From the NCBI GenBank assembly GCA_036362985.1, contig JAYGXS010000005.1, positions 26,298,052-26,362,051 of the forward strand: a DNA stretch of 64,000 bases, in the 5' to 3' direction. Below the pieces are notes generated by a model. The model did not search any database and was not told the DNA's origin. It saw nothing but the letters and a program-made list of their open reading frames with translations. The position numbers and the translations under genes are program-made. Shown one piece after another: positions 23,201 to 29,070 of this stretch (position 1 is the first letter of the stretch; each line of letters opens with the position of its first letter). Source of the DNA: Ligula intestinalis. Its lineage: Eukaryota; Platyhelminthes; Cestoda; Diphyllobothriidea; Diphyllobothriidae.

Positions 23201-24105
23201 ACAATGGTTGTGCTGTGCCACGATGCGTCGTTAAGAGCTTCGTCTTGCGTATATTAATTGTGAGAACAACAGCTGCAGCTAAGGTGGCGATTGGTTCTAG
23301 CGTCGGTTGTAGTGAATGAAGGGTATTACTAGGTACGACAATGTCATCGGCATACTCCAGATCAGGTACTCTGAATTCAGGGCTCATTTCACATCTTCTG
23401 TCAAGTGGAATTTATTGATGCATCACCCAGTCGATCAAGAACTTTAAGAGAACTGGGAAAGAGGGCATCCTTATCGAACTGTACAAGTCAGTGGGAAAGG
23501 ATCTGACTCTTTTCTAAGGGCCCTTACTTGGGCTGATTTTGTGCTATAGAAAGCTTTGATCAAATTGAGCAATTTTATTGGAAGACCGTCAGCAATCACG
23601 ATTTGCTACAAGGCCTCTCTGTTTATGGAATCAAAGGCAATTCACATTGCGTTGGAGTTAGGGGGATGAGATTATAGACTTTTGGCGGTCTGGTCTCGGC
23701 TGTATTACCATATAGGTTCCGCAGCTAGGGAGTCAGGGCAAAAATTAGGGTAGCTAGAAGTTTTGCGACACAAATACTTCGGCACACCGTTTCTCAAATT
23801 ACGCACTGTTTCGAAAAGTAAAGTAAATAACTTAAACATCCTGCTTCATCTTTGCAACACTTTTCCTACTACTTATCATTTTCCACACCCTTAAGACCCC
23901 CTTTTTATTGTACATTGGTATAACATTACCCACTGGCTTTGGGTTTATCAGTACGGCTGAGTGTTAGCCCCCCGCCCCGAGTATTCAAAGGCAAAAAAGA
24001 AACACGTTGAACACCAACCATTGCGCGATGTTCTTCCTTCAATTGCAGCAGCTGCCTCTGTCGCTCCTTTTGTGCGTCCAGATTAGAGAGCGACTTTTTT
24101 CCCGA
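1974..24105 (-). CDS. DNAH5/8: Axonemal outer-arm dynein heavy chain (DNAH5/DNAH8 type), 5' part of gene
   Basis: Dynein heavy chains are the ATP-driven motors of cilia and flagella; this family is the outer-arm gamma-like chain. At least 14 minus-strand exons, listed separately, run in the order of the vertebrate DNAH5 tail. Landmarks include FFQAGGLASLLIYYQE, CFLFIRATTKAITPDTI, READDVGPAAELAYWRMRM, KITDAANEAKTNV, ISHYYNTPERMTSLMVKV, ENYIFGKFDTF and ERQKDDPPIERN followed by KIHWARHLL. Each exon is bounded by AG/GT, and all junctions keep the frame: phases 0,0,0,0,0,1,2,0,0,2,2,0,0 in transcription order, not counting the doubtful exon at 18573-18650. About 612-638 residues of the DHC_N1 tail are covered. 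The AAA+ motor and the rest of the gene lie beyond position 1. The first coding exon with the start Met was not identified. Family membership is secure; the DNAH5-versus-DNAH8 label is not, because invertebrates usually have one co-orthologue. Confidence 0.92.
2326..2421 (-). CDS. DNAH5/8: Dynein heavy chain exon (FNVDYEEF)
   Basis: 32 codons, phase 0-0, acceptor ccgcttag and donor TCG|gtacgt. The peptide FNVDYEEFMNQRDGMEIQLS matches the FDxDYEEF segment that follows the YNFLDQRK block in DNAH5-type chains. It sits between the flanking exons exactly as expected. Confidence 0.88.
2426..3512. other. Dynein intron, nothing recognised
   Basis: A/T-rich sequence between two exons. Short open stretches on both strands show no family features. 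A mini-exon reading EFFHSTMHIKER near 3150 was considered and rejected. Confidence 0.5.
3513..3714 (-). CDS. DNAH5/8: Dynein heavy chain exon (YIFGKFDTF)
   Basis: 202 nt. The acceptor attag supplies the last base of a split Ser codon and the donor is GCG|gtaagc. The peptide ENYIFGKFDTFCNRLKKIED continues with LESVVSTYKGMQDKMKK and SYDPTDQSKKA, which is the classic DHC_N1 'FGKFxxFxxRLxKI' block. Confidence 0.95.
3804..3923 (-). CDS. DNAH5/8: Dynein heavy chain exon (cysteine-bearing helix)
   Basis: 120 nt, entering with one base of a split codon and leaving in phase 2. Acceptor cttcag, donor TTTTAG|gtgagc. It encodes PELSQRIEACIQVNATYQSC then FRKVKAKLKEDPEHPHFDF, matching the 'YQxCFxKxKxKLxxxPxxxxFDF' stretch that precedes SExYIFGKF in DNAH5. 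Confidence 0.92.
4080..5215 (+). mobile_element. Degenerate Penelope-like element: reverse transcriptase plus GIY-YIG endonuclease
   Basis: PLEs pair a telomerase-like RT with a C-terminal GIY-YIG nuclease. The RT part runs to 4808: SFEVTSPFTSIP (motif A), GTPMGSPLSGLIAEAVVQRL (motif B), RYVDGMFFI (motif C), then KEEKDRQLPFLDMLV and KTTVYRK. Two catalytic aspartates are changed: motif A has Glu for Asp and motif C reads YVDG where YVDD is expected. In another frame, 5004-5214 encodes GVIYRIDGLCGQANYVGETG, an intact-looking GIY-YIG core, then AHASMPGHSFEFERV. The reading frame is broken between the two domains. It lies in a dynein intron, antisense to the gene, and is dead as a mobile element. 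Confidence 0.88.
5279..5819. mobile_element. hAT-like MITE, copy 1 (541 bp)
   Basis: Terminal inverted repeats GGCAACAGAAGCTTATGTAG CCCCACTCAT at the left and GGCAAAAGAACCTTATGTAG CCCCACTCAT (read inward) at the right. The inner sequence is shared with copy 2 in the opposite orientation. No coding capacity. A clean target-site duplication was not seen for this copy. Confidence 0.8.
6376..6557 (-). CDS. DNAH5/8: Dynein heavy chain exon (HYYNTPERMTSL)
   Basis: 182 nt, donor CCTAG|gtaagc. The acceptor is either cctcaag (used here) or gatccag six bases later; both keep phase 0. It encodes LLNAIRMIYEISHYYNTPER then MTSLMVKVTNQMITSCRKYI and RIWDLP, highly characteristic of the dynein tail. Confidence 0.94.
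6645..6743 (-). CDS. DNAH5/8: Dynein heavy chain exon (KITDAANEAKTNV)
   Basis: 33 codons, phase 0-0, acceptor cattcag, donor CCA|gtaagc. The peptide NNKITDAANEAKTNVRFLTN then LDKFLGPL corresponds to the 'ITDAxNEAKDNVxYLxTLEK' segment of DNAH5. Confidence 0.93.
7418..7511 (-). CDS. DNAH5/8: Dynein heavy chain exon (LLEQLVSPEVRTV)
   Basis: 94 nt. The acceptor ttttttctcatag provides one base to complete an Arg codon, and the donor is CTT|gtaggt. It encodes LLEQLVSPEVRTVTVALSFA then KSRGMKLWSEL, aligned to 'YLLEQLKSPDVKAVLAVL' of DNAH5. An acceptor 7 nt further in (cttctag) would break the frame. Confidence 0.93.
7512..8251. other. Dynein intron, nothing recognised
   Basis: No motif, repeat or coding exon was recognised in this 740-bp intron. 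Confidence 0.4.
8252..8417 (-). CDS. DNAH5/8: Dynein heavy chain exon (READDVGPAAELAYWRMR)
   Basis: 166 nt, entering with two bases and leaving with two bases of split codons. Acceptor tctcgactag, donor AATAG|gtactg. It carries LENILHNWTVQIQLVLNEAE and READDVGPAAELAYWRMRM; the 'GPxxELxYW' motif is diagnostic of DHC_N1. Confidence 0.95.
8512..8701 (-). CDS. DNAH5/8: Dynein heavy chain exon (YHGFLGTLHNALE)
   Basis: 190 nt, phase 0 in and one base out, acceptor ccgtcag, donor AATCG|gtaggc. It encodes FIESYHGFLGTLHNALENTT and LENNEEDKQLLEQAV, corresponding to the 'FLSSLEGFVNVLSGAQESL' region. It is less conserved than its neighbours, as expected for this part of the tail. Confidence 0.85.
8765..8885. 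repeat. Degenerate TAAAACTAAACTA-rich tract
   Basis: Imperfect reiteration of AAACTAA/AAACTAAAC units. A similar complement-oriented tract (TTTAGTTTAGTT) lies at 31205-31275. Confidence 0.55.
8896..9480. repeat. Dispersed repeat related to the MITE at 19396
   Basis: AGTTGGCGAGCATACGGAGG followed by AAATTCCCATCGGGCCA parallels the left end of the element at 19396 (AGTTGGCGAGCATATGTAAG, AAATTCTCATCAGGCCA). No matching right end was established. The remainder is unrecognised. Confidence 0.45.
9650..10000 (-). mobile_element. Penelope-like element, C-terminal endonuclease fragment
   Basis: The minus strand encodes SATLVHMVDSGHRVDPNEAY then QVFYKVPRN, ATTGVTAIRL and PVLYAEKNLVQASRLAWP, the pattern that ends GIY-YIG modules of one PLE group (compare HLLDTGHSADPKTSFQVLV at 49590). 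The upstream Cys/YIG part is blurred. A run of 19 C residues (10020-10038) follows. Confidence 0.6.
10020..10038. repeat. Poly-C run (19 nt)
   Basis: An uninterrupted run of C, preceded by a T-rich stretch. Length may be unreliable in assembly. Confidence 0.9.
10223..10721. mobile_element. hAT-like MITE, copy 2 (499 bp), inverted relative to copy 1
   Basis: TIRs GGCAAAAGTAGCTTATGTAG and GGCAACAGTAGCTTATGTAG. Flanks AAATGCTC (10215-10222) and AAATGCTT (10722-10729) match at 7 of 8 bases, as an 8-bp duplication of a hAT-type insertion would. Internal sequence is the reverse complement of copy 1 with many substitutions. Confidence 0.82.
10863..11200 (+). mobile_element. CR1-like LINE, 3' terminal fragment
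   Basis: RQLRGDLILALSVLRLQDCC, FFELATTTNLRGHPLKL and RSETLLFKKGA reproduce the C-terminal end of CR1-type RT proteins (RRLRGDLIxxFK...FFxLxxTTxLRGHxxKL). It ends in a short (AAT)n tail near 11190. 5' truncated, typical of LINE insertion. Same family type as the element at 56990. Confidence 0.75.
11201..12350. other. Dynein intron, nothing recognised
   Basis: Includes a C-rich run at 11528-11540. No family recognised. Confidence 0.4.
12351..12524 (-). CDS. DNAH5/8: Dynein heavy chain exon (CFLFIRATTKAITPD)
   Basis: 58 codons, phase 0-0, acceptor ccaaaatgcag, donor ATGCAG|gtatgc. It encodes PLSGDCFLFIRATTKAITPD then VIFQQLNPTAGQLFDEVGFL and DIYLPLFLSM, matching the '[20 protein letters not shown]' block of DNAH5. 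Confidence 0.94.
12844..12877. repeat. Short inverted repeat with paired CCAAT motifs
   Basis: CAGCCAATCA at 12844-12853 and TGATTGGCTG at 12868-12877 are exact reverse complements separated by 14 nt. Confidence 0.6.
12991..13015. repeat. (GAA)n microsatellite
   Basis: Eight or so GAA units. TTC-rich tracts follow at 13111-13120 and 13400-13420. Confidence 0.85.
13038..13082 (+). ncRNA. Hammerhead-ribozyme-like motif 1
   Basis: CTGATGA (13044-13050), a stem II made of GAATCC pairing with GGATATC around GCGAC, then GAAA and CGTC (13070-13077). The bases just outside (GTCT and AGGC) pair as stem I. One extra base sits before stem II. Stem III would be only the palindrome ACGT, as expected for a dimeric type. 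About 30 nt downstream comes CGATCGAGTCTTCTTC, shared with motifs 2 and 3. Confidence 0.55.
13450..14337. other. Dynein intron, nothing recognised
   Basis: Mixed-composition sequence, no recognisable coding or repeat family. Confidence 0.4.
14612..14830 (-). mobile_element. Penelope-like element, GIY-YIG C-terminal fragment
   Basis: The minus strand encodes KKTGKLLRTRMAEHAAVVRR, DANSHVAALSAGAGHICKF and AEILARSVNRVSHDLLE, which follows the PLE pattern 'TGRxLxTRxxEHxxAVRRxDxxSxVAxHsxxxGHxFxFxxAEIL'. The N-terminal GIY core is missing. Confidence 0.75.
14868..14912 (+). ncRNA. Hammerhead-ribozyme-like motif 2
   Basis: CTGATGA (14877-14883), stem II GGGTT/AATCC with loop CAAGGCAG, then GAAACGTT (14903-14910). 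Stem I pairing is weaker than in motif 3 and the cleavage triplet would be GTT. It lies beside a minus-strand PLE endonuclease fragment. Confidence 0.5.
15353..15403 (+). ncRNA. Hammerhead-ribozyme-like motif 3 (core mutated)
   Basis: CTGATAA (15363-15369; the conserved G is A), GAAACGTC (15390-15397). Outer bases GGTTATCT and AGACAACT pair at 7 of 8 positions (one G-T) as stem I. Stem II is poor. Probably a decayed copy of the same repeat. Confidence 0.45.
15646..15705 (-). CDS. DNAH5/8: Dynein heavy chain small exon (KGKPPGPICFIGNNSDE)
   Basis: 20 codons, phase 0-0, acceptor aaattttag, donor GACGAG|gtgagc. The peptide KGKPPGPICFIGNNSDE occupies the place of 'KIKKPKVFVTEGNDVALTG' just before the FIR block. 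It is too short to be found without the splice signals. Confidence 0.75.
15895..15990. repeat. Degenerate TAACCCT/TAATCC-rich tract
   Basis: Loosely spaced TAACCC/TAATCC units resembling decayed telomere-type repeats; a complementary tract (GTTAGG/GTTAAG) is at 20620-20675. Too diverged to call a telomere relic with confidence. Confidence 0.3.
16660..17260. repeat. Dispersed repeat of unknown family, copy 1
   Basis: Shares ordered blocks with 34940-35345: ACCCTCACTCACC.ATAGTAGGTG, TGACGCTAGTATTTG, GTTTGAGGCTCAGAGC and a TACTACTGTTAGAAGTGCTA...GTAATCATACTTGCTAAAGC CAGTA module. The last module recurs at 17915 and 18163. Confidence 0.6.
17915..18240. repeat. Dispersed repeat of unknown family, copies 2 and 3 in tandem
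   Basis: TACTGTTAGA...ATACTTGCTAAAACCAGTA followed by ACAGTG.GTCCTGTACGTG...CCTATATGGGAATTT matches 17025-17250. A third, shorter unit starts at 18163 (TACTACTGTTAGAAGTACTA). The dynein exon at 18320 begins just after. Confidence 0.6.
18320..18385 (-). CDS. DNAH5/8: Dynein heavy chain exon (AGGLASLLIYYQE)
   Basis: 22 codons, phase 0-0, acceptor ccgtgcag, donor CAGGAG|gtaagt. WDLFEAFFQAGGLASLLIYY matches 'IDQLFAVGGLRHLMFYYQD' of DNAH5. Confidence 0.88.
18573..18650 (-). CDS. DNAH5/8: Possible dynein exon linking the VDARYRYIFEM and WDLFEAFF exons
   Basis: 78 nt between a pyrimidine-rich acceptor (ttgactctctgag) and donor GGATTG|gtaggc, so symmetric phase 0. The residues expected here (about 24) are otherwise missing from the model. 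Oddly, the frame that resembles the family (LDLWPKETERQLEAQQAISD) is shifted from the frame that splicing gives. The true exon may use other sites or the sequence may carry an indel. Confidence 0.35.
18700..19395. other. Dynein intron, nothing recognised
   Basis: No family recognised. Confidence 0.4.
19396..19732. mobile_element. MITE-like element with inverted ends
   Basis: Left end GCAGTTGGCGAGCATATGTA AGCTTTC; right end, read inward, GCAGTTAGCGAGCATACGTA AGCTTTC. Similarity appears to continue outward (CAGAAGA/CAGAAAA), so the true termini may lie ~20-30 bp further out. Interior is noncoding, with a palindrome GCGCGCAAAA near the right end. Confidence 0.65.
19733..21494. other. Dynein intron, no gene recognised
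   Basis: Contains a decayed GTTAGG-like tract (20620-20675) and paired CCAAT/ATTGG motifs around 21210-21305. Otherwise nothing supported. Confidence 0.4.
21495..21527 (-). CDS. DNAH5/8: Dynein heavy chain micro-exon (VDARYRYIFEM)
   Basis: Only 33 nt, phase 0-0, with strong signals: acceptor ttttctttgcag and donor ATG|gtaagt. VDARYRYIFEM aligns with 'LLDARHNYLFAIV' near the N-terminus of DNAH5. Confidence 0.82.
21955..23655 (-). mobile_element. RTE-like LINE, 3' part, interrupted by an LTR-like insert
   Basis: The minus strand reads from FDSINREAL near 23640 through motif C (DLEYADDIV at about 23350), NIRKTKLLTTHRGTAQPL, then after an insert (22576-23132) DEIKNRI, AKLLIYRASIRAALVCACET, SLEVFDRWCLRRLLKVFW, LASYIQHRRVKWFHHVLRK and SRSAN. 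It is the same family as the plus-strand element at 39715-43128 and carries many stops. The 3' end carries an AGTACAAGTA-type tail near 21960-21975. Confidence 0.85.
22576..23132 (-). mobile_element. Solo-LTR-like insertion in the RTE-like element
   Basis: 557 bp that splits the RTE frame between LAN and KDEI. On the minus strand it starts TGTTGGGATGATC and ends ACAATAACA (TG...CA). It contains a TTAAATAG TATA-like box (around 22871-22878) and AATAAA (22735-22730), a normal LTR order. No target-site duplication is visible. A TGTTGGGATACG edge of similar type lies at 34554 (minus). Confidence 0.6.
24019..24105 (-). CDS. DNAH5/8: Probable first recovered dynein exon (basic coiled N-terminus)
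   Basis: 29 codons with acceptor ttactttttcag and a weak donor ATG|gttggt. It encodes KERQRQLLQLKEEHRAM, which splices in phase 0 to VDARYRYIFEM. The joined HRAM-VDARYRYIF parallels 'KRALLDARHNYLF' of DNAH5. No initiator Met is inside, so at least one exon lies upstream. The weak donor keeps confidence moderate. Confidence 0.6.
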
Positions 24106-24659
24106 CTGAAAAAGTAAATAAGAGAGCAAGGAGTTGATCATCTGGTTCTGTAGCAGGTACCTGTTGCGTTTAGTGCAGCGACAGATTTCGAGTGATCTAC
24201 CGATGATTGGCGTGTACCAGAAACTCGGCGGCAAGGTTAGTATAGATGTCTTCATGGATGCATTTTTGAAAATTGCGAAGAGTAGTTTGTGAACTGCAAA
24301 ATAAGGCTGCTTGGTAGACCAACTACCCACTCGTAAAATTGATTATGCTTTACATATAGTTTCGGCTGAAATATGTGTTGGATGACACGAACTCCCTCCG
24401 TGGAACAGGCGGATTCGGCAGAAACGAGCATTGCGTCACAAAGACCACTCAAATTTCGATCTTTAGCTCGTAAACGTAATCTTGGAAGAAAGCCTAGCGT
24501 CACCGGTGTATCGTTCTGGGGTTTCAGTTCAATTTATTTGAGGAAAATGTAAATGTACGCATTTTTAGTCCTTATTTGTTAACACGCGCAAACACAAGAG
24601 GGCGTGTCATAGCTCCACATATATATGAAAACAAATAAGATTAAAACATTTAAAATGGA

Positions 24660-26330
24660 GTTCACCAAAAATATTAGTCATGCTGAAGGCATACTACAGC
24701 TCCACCACTGCAGGGGTTATATTACACAAAAAACCTCGCAGAACCCTTCACTATTCGGTCTGACGTTCGACAAGGCTGTGTCCTGTCGCCCAGCCTCTTT
24801 AACTACTACATTGAATGAGTTCTCGGGAAGGACGTACAGTAAAATGCTGGTATTGAACTTGCACCCGGGCGCCGGTTGACTGACCTTGACTATGCCGACG
24901 ATATCGCTTAACTAGCATCAAGTTTTGGCGATCTACAGTCTATGGTGTCATGCGTGAACGAAGTCGCGAAATCGGTCGGTTTGTCCATAAGCGCTGGGAA
25001 GGCCAAAGTGTTTTCATGCTGCATCCCTTAAGATTATTGGCTATCAACTTGAAAACGTACACAGTTTTAAATACCTCGGAGCGAGGTGTCTGCCGAATGG
25101 ACAGAGTAAAGATGACATTGTCTCCTGAATTTACACAGCACGACGAGTTTTCTCTAGCCTTCGAACTTGCATATGGACCCGACGCAATATTTGTATCTCC
25201 ACAAAGGTCCGCGTGTACCGTACATTTGTTCAGTCAGTTTTTCTAAACGGGTGCGAATGTTGGGATATGCACGTGGAAGATAAACGGAAACTAGAAATTG
25301 TTGACCATTATTGTTAGGAGATTAGCCTAACCAAATGCTAGCAATATTTGGAGGCTTTCCTGAGGCGTCGAGCCTAGCCAAATGTCTCTATATGTTTACT
25401 CTGGCCGCCTTCAAGGTCATATGCAGTTGCGGTGGTCATGCCCGCGCGATGACTGTCCACATGCAATGACATTAAACTGGACAAACGCACGCACGTCAAA
25501 GCGCGTGCATAAATGGTCGCAGCTACCCGAGGGCCAACTGGCGCTTGCCGTTATCCCAATGTGGTCAATCAGGCCACAAGAGAACGCGTGGTCTTATCCC
25601 GTTATAAGCCACTGTCACACCTCAGACAGGGAGAATTGCACACGCGGACTGTGAGGACACTGCTATTCCGCTTCCGTGGCCGGGGTCAGACCCGAGGTGG
25701 GGACATCAGCACGCTAGAGGTCAACCAGCAGCACTTACCACCCGAGACAGCAGATCCGGGTTTCGTACACAATAAACCCTCCTCCGGGTTGATTCCAGAA
25801 TCATGCCCTCCTTAGTGGGCCCTGCCTAGGAGATTTCAACAGGGTGTACTTCGACAGTAACACACGTTAGATTTCACCATTACAACACTGGCAACGCAGA
25901 ACTCGTCGTTATATCAATTACTGCTTGAGGATCATCCTTCGAGTGAAGTACACCGCATTCGTCTCAGGTGAGACAGTCCGCACTCGCCGCGACGAAATCA
26001 AAAGGATCTGCTATGCCATTCAAAAAAGACGACTGAGGTGGTTTGGACACGTTCTTCGTCATCAATTTCAGGGGCTCGGGGTTACTGCTCTCGACTTGAA
26101 ACCATAAACTGATTGGAAACTTATGAGTCAAGGTCAGCTCAAAACCCGGCCGCGGGAGCGGCGGCTCTGATCTCGAAGATCGAAGGTCCAACAACCACTT
26201 CCATGGCTTGGCGAACGGTGCCGGGTCAAGTCTTGAGTTGCACACCTCTTCGGCGCCTCCATGTGGGTTACGGTGCCGGATCGAGGGCAGTGCAACCATG
26301 CGCGTGAGGTGGACGACGAAGAACGTGCCT
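24660..26330 (+). mobile_element. RTE-like LINE (second family), degenerate, with insertion
   Basis: Decayed frames give LTDLDYADDIA, FGDLQSMVSCVNEVAKSVGL, KVFSCCIP and ISVSTKVRVYRTFV. After a ~600-bp insert (about 25320-25918) the frame continues with LRIILRVKYTAFVSGETVRT and IQKRRLRWFGHVLRHQF, then LKTRPRE. The same family is at 26510-27145 (-), 36676-37270 (+) and 47815-48640 (+). Confidence 0.75.
25320..25918 (-). repeat. LTR-like repeat inserted in the RTE-like element
   Basis: Read on the minus strand, the segment TTTATTGTGTACGAAACCCG, GCTGTCTCGGGTG, GTGACAGTGGCTTATAA, GCGACCATTT.TGCACGCGC and TTTGACG matches 35990-36310 (+) block by block. The family is noncoding; an LTR origin is likely but unproven. 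Confidence 0.55.
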
Positions 26331-26509
26331 TAACGACCGTAGTTATCTTTCTCGGATGTCCTCGCAATACTGTCGCAATGACTTCGGACTGTCTTATTTG
26401 AGACAAAGTCGGTATACTTAACTCAAAGGATGGCACTCATGCACCTTCAACCTTTTCTCATTTTCAACGAGCAAAGCACAACATTCACACTTATAGATTA
26501 GGACTTACC

Positions 26510-27145
26510 GGACGGATGCACGGTACACACGGATATTTGTGGCGATGGTGATGTCACGTCGGAACCATAGGCACTTTCGGGGGGATTGAGGAAACCCGGC
26601 GAGCAGCATCGATGCGGGACACAATGTCGTCCTTACTCAATTCATTCGGTAGCCGTCCCACCCCAAGGCAGTTAAAGCTGTCTACTTTTCCAACTTGATG
26701 ACCATTCATCACCAGGGGTGCCTTCAACTGGTCAGGGATGCAGCTCGAGAATAGTTTGGTCTTCCCGTTATTTATGAAAAAGCCAATCGACATGGGGATC
26801 GCATTCAGCCGTGACACTACAGACTGTAGATTGCTAAAGCCTGAAGCTAGTAAAATGGCATCATCGGCGTAGTTGAGATCAGTCAGCCGGCGTCCAGGTG
26901 CAGGCTCAACACCGTCCTCCTCAAATAGGACCTTATTATGAATCCAGTCACTGACGTAGTTGAATAGAATGGGCGACAGGAGACAGCCTTGTCGAACGCC
27001 AGACAGACTAGCGAACGGTTCTGAGAAGTTGGTATGGACCACAACCTGCTTAGTGTTGGCACGGTACCATGCCCTGGTCAGGGCGACGATTTTTGGTGGC
27101 AATCGAATAGCAGTGAACGCAGCGGCAAAGTCAAATGAAAAAGTT
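26510..27145 (-). mobile_element. RTE-like LINE (second family), RT core fragment
   Basis: One long minus-strand frame encodes FDFAAAFTAIRLPPKIVALT, the motif B peptide GVRQGCLLSPILFNYVSDWI, RRLTDLNYADDAILLASGFS and LPNELSKDDIVSRIDAARRV. The open frame extends upstream to 27390 in non-RT sequence. 5' and 3' parts are missing. Motif A reads FTAI where FDSV is usual, losing an Asp outside the catalytic position. Confidence 0.85.
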
Positions 27146-27379
27146 ACGTGTGAGTGTCGATTAAGGTCCCAGTACCTAGGACCAAAGTACTCTTGTGGTG
27201 ATTCACTCCACATAGGTGAGCATGTCCAAATGCCCACTGCTGGTAACGCGTACGTAGACACTGACGGTGGCCTCTGCAACAGCCAATCGCAGATCCGCAA
27301 AGGCTCGTCTTTCCCGCCGGCGAATAGGACGCAAGCACTCCTAGGTCGATGCAGTTTGTCTGGCCAATAACCTTCAGGG

Positions 27380-27560
27380 CAACCAGACAATGCCAGTTCT
27401 CGCTGCTGCTTGCATGCCTGCTGCTAAAACGGCACTTGGACACGACTGTCCAAGTCAAATCTCTGTTCATCTATTCTCCTTTCCCTTGTGTACACAATAT
27501 ACTTTTCCCTCTACTCCGGACTTTATCGACTACTCTTCTCTATTAAGTAGCCATGGTCTG
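27380..27560 (-). repeat. LTR-like dispersed repeat with TTGTGTACACAA palindrome, copy 1
   Basis: On the minus strand AAAGTATATTGTGTACACAA then GGGAAAGGAGAATAGATG and ATTTGACTTGGACA. Matches 34600-34815 and, more weakly, 33667-33925. Confidence 0.5.
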
Positions 27561-27839
27561 AGGATCGCAGTTGCTGGGTTTAACTCACTTAATCCCCTGC
27601 GATACTCTCTCACAGGGGCCGACTGATGCCGTCCGTTGGCAACCTTATGAGCCTAGTCTCGTATGGAGTTGTGGCAAAGTGCAAGCTCCTCACATCGACT
27701 ATAGTAAGGAAGGGGCTGAGTGCCCATTGTACGCTCTACTCTCACGTGCTCTTCTGGCTCACCGGTCAACTCTGTTAACCATCTGATGATGGTATTGGAC
27801 TCAGAGTCCGCCCTACGCATAGGTATATCATCATCTGTT

Positions 27840-27965
27840 CGCCCATGGGGACTTAATGGTTAGAACATTGATTTCTTGCCAACAGAAATGGGGTTTAAGC
27901 CTCAGGGGATTTCAACTCCGTAATTGGTTCTGAGTGGCTGATGAGGGTCTTGTATCTAGCCGTTG
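27840..27965 (+). repeat. tRNA-like SINE fragment
   Basis: GGACTTAATGGTTAGAACAT resembles a tRNA A-box region and GGGGTTTAAGCCTCAGGG a B box. It is followed by GGCTGATGAGGGTCTTG.ATC TAGCCG, a decayed family-A SINE tail. Confidence 0.5.
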
Positions 27966-28194
27966 TGAGGCTTCCTGCAGAGGCACTTTTTTGAGCCCCA
28001 GGGATCAACACGACAAGCGGTACCCGTAACCGGATTATTAGGTGTCTCGCTGTCATAAGTAATCTTAAATAAATTATACAATGAGTAAAAATGATTGTAA
28101 ATACTCACCCTAGGGGTAGAGACCATCGACAAGCCTAAAATGAACGGAGTTTTAGTGATTGTGCATAGATGGGTCCATATAAATCATGCTGATA

Positions 28195-28515
28195 CACAAA
28201 AGATAATCGAATGAGGCTGTATGATCAAAAAAGATTGGCCATGCTTCTTGAGTTTTCTGTACAAAAAGCACTTCTTGTTGGCCCACCTAGACATGCGAAC
28301 CTTCTCACGCAAGAACAAAAACTTCTCGTTACTTAAATTCAAATAAGTAGCCGTATTCTTCCCAACACGGACCACATACTGGCAGTGGAATTCTGGTATG
28401 TCGCGCAGTTCATCTATAAGGTAATAGAAGGCGTGACGCAATACAACATCCCCTGTTGCGAAGGTTTTCCTACTTCCCATTTTCTGCATCGCTAAGACAA
28501 TTTCGGCGTGTAGGG
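28195..28515 (-). CDS. Unrecognised open frame
   Basis: An uninterrupted frame of over 100 codons with protein-like composition: AEIVLAMQKMGSRKTFATGD, VVLRHAFYYLIDELRDIPEF, HCQYVVRVGKNTATYLNL and KFLFLREKVRMSRWANKKCF. No family recognised. It lies upstream of the recovered dynein exons on the same strand, so it might be a 5' exon, a relic of a transposon protein, or chance. Confidence 0.25.
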
Positions 28516-28956
28516 CGCAGATGTTGACGACGGAGAGGTGATATGAACCCTCTGTTTACTCTACTATTTAAGTCCTACAGATTCTGTCTAATCGCCTGAA
28601 CTCTTGCCCAGGAATGATTCTTGTAAGGAAGGATATACCACACTGACAGCATGGGTTCTGGCTAAAAGCCCATAACCGCGTTTTAAGCCAATCATGCGCC
28701 ACTGCACGACACGTCCATGGGGGTTCGGCTCATCAGTGGGTCCCCCAGTACGCCCCTTTGCCTTCTGTTACGAAAAAGGACAGATATAAGCTGACGTTCT
28801 TATACCAGAAAACGCACGAACGAGGTTTGGGAATTCAGCGATGAGTCGAACCCCACGCAACTGCGGAGTAACTGATTACTCCGCAATAGTTGATGGACTT
28901 CAGTCCCATAGATTCACGTCACCTTTCGTGCCGAGCCTGAAAAAGGTCTGAGCACC

Positions 28957-29070
28957 AGTAGTTTAAGTAATGCATCTCGTATACCCCTAGTCCCAGTATT
29001 TTGTCCAACGGGAACTGTGATTATAGGGGTTTTATGCGTGGGGAATTAGGATAGGCAGCGGACTATACGT
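28957..29070 (+). mobile_element. Partial hAT-like MITE end
   Basis: TATACCCCTAGTCCCAGTAT and GGGGTTTTATGCGTGGGGAA TTAGG match the left end of the MITEs at 5279 and 10223. The outermost TIR is diverged and no right end was found nearby. Confidence 0.55.

Noticed and set aside
24252..24503. Additional upstream dynein exon (IFQPKLYVKHNQFYEW)
   Set aside because: No family resemblance and no splice sites giving a compatible phase were found.
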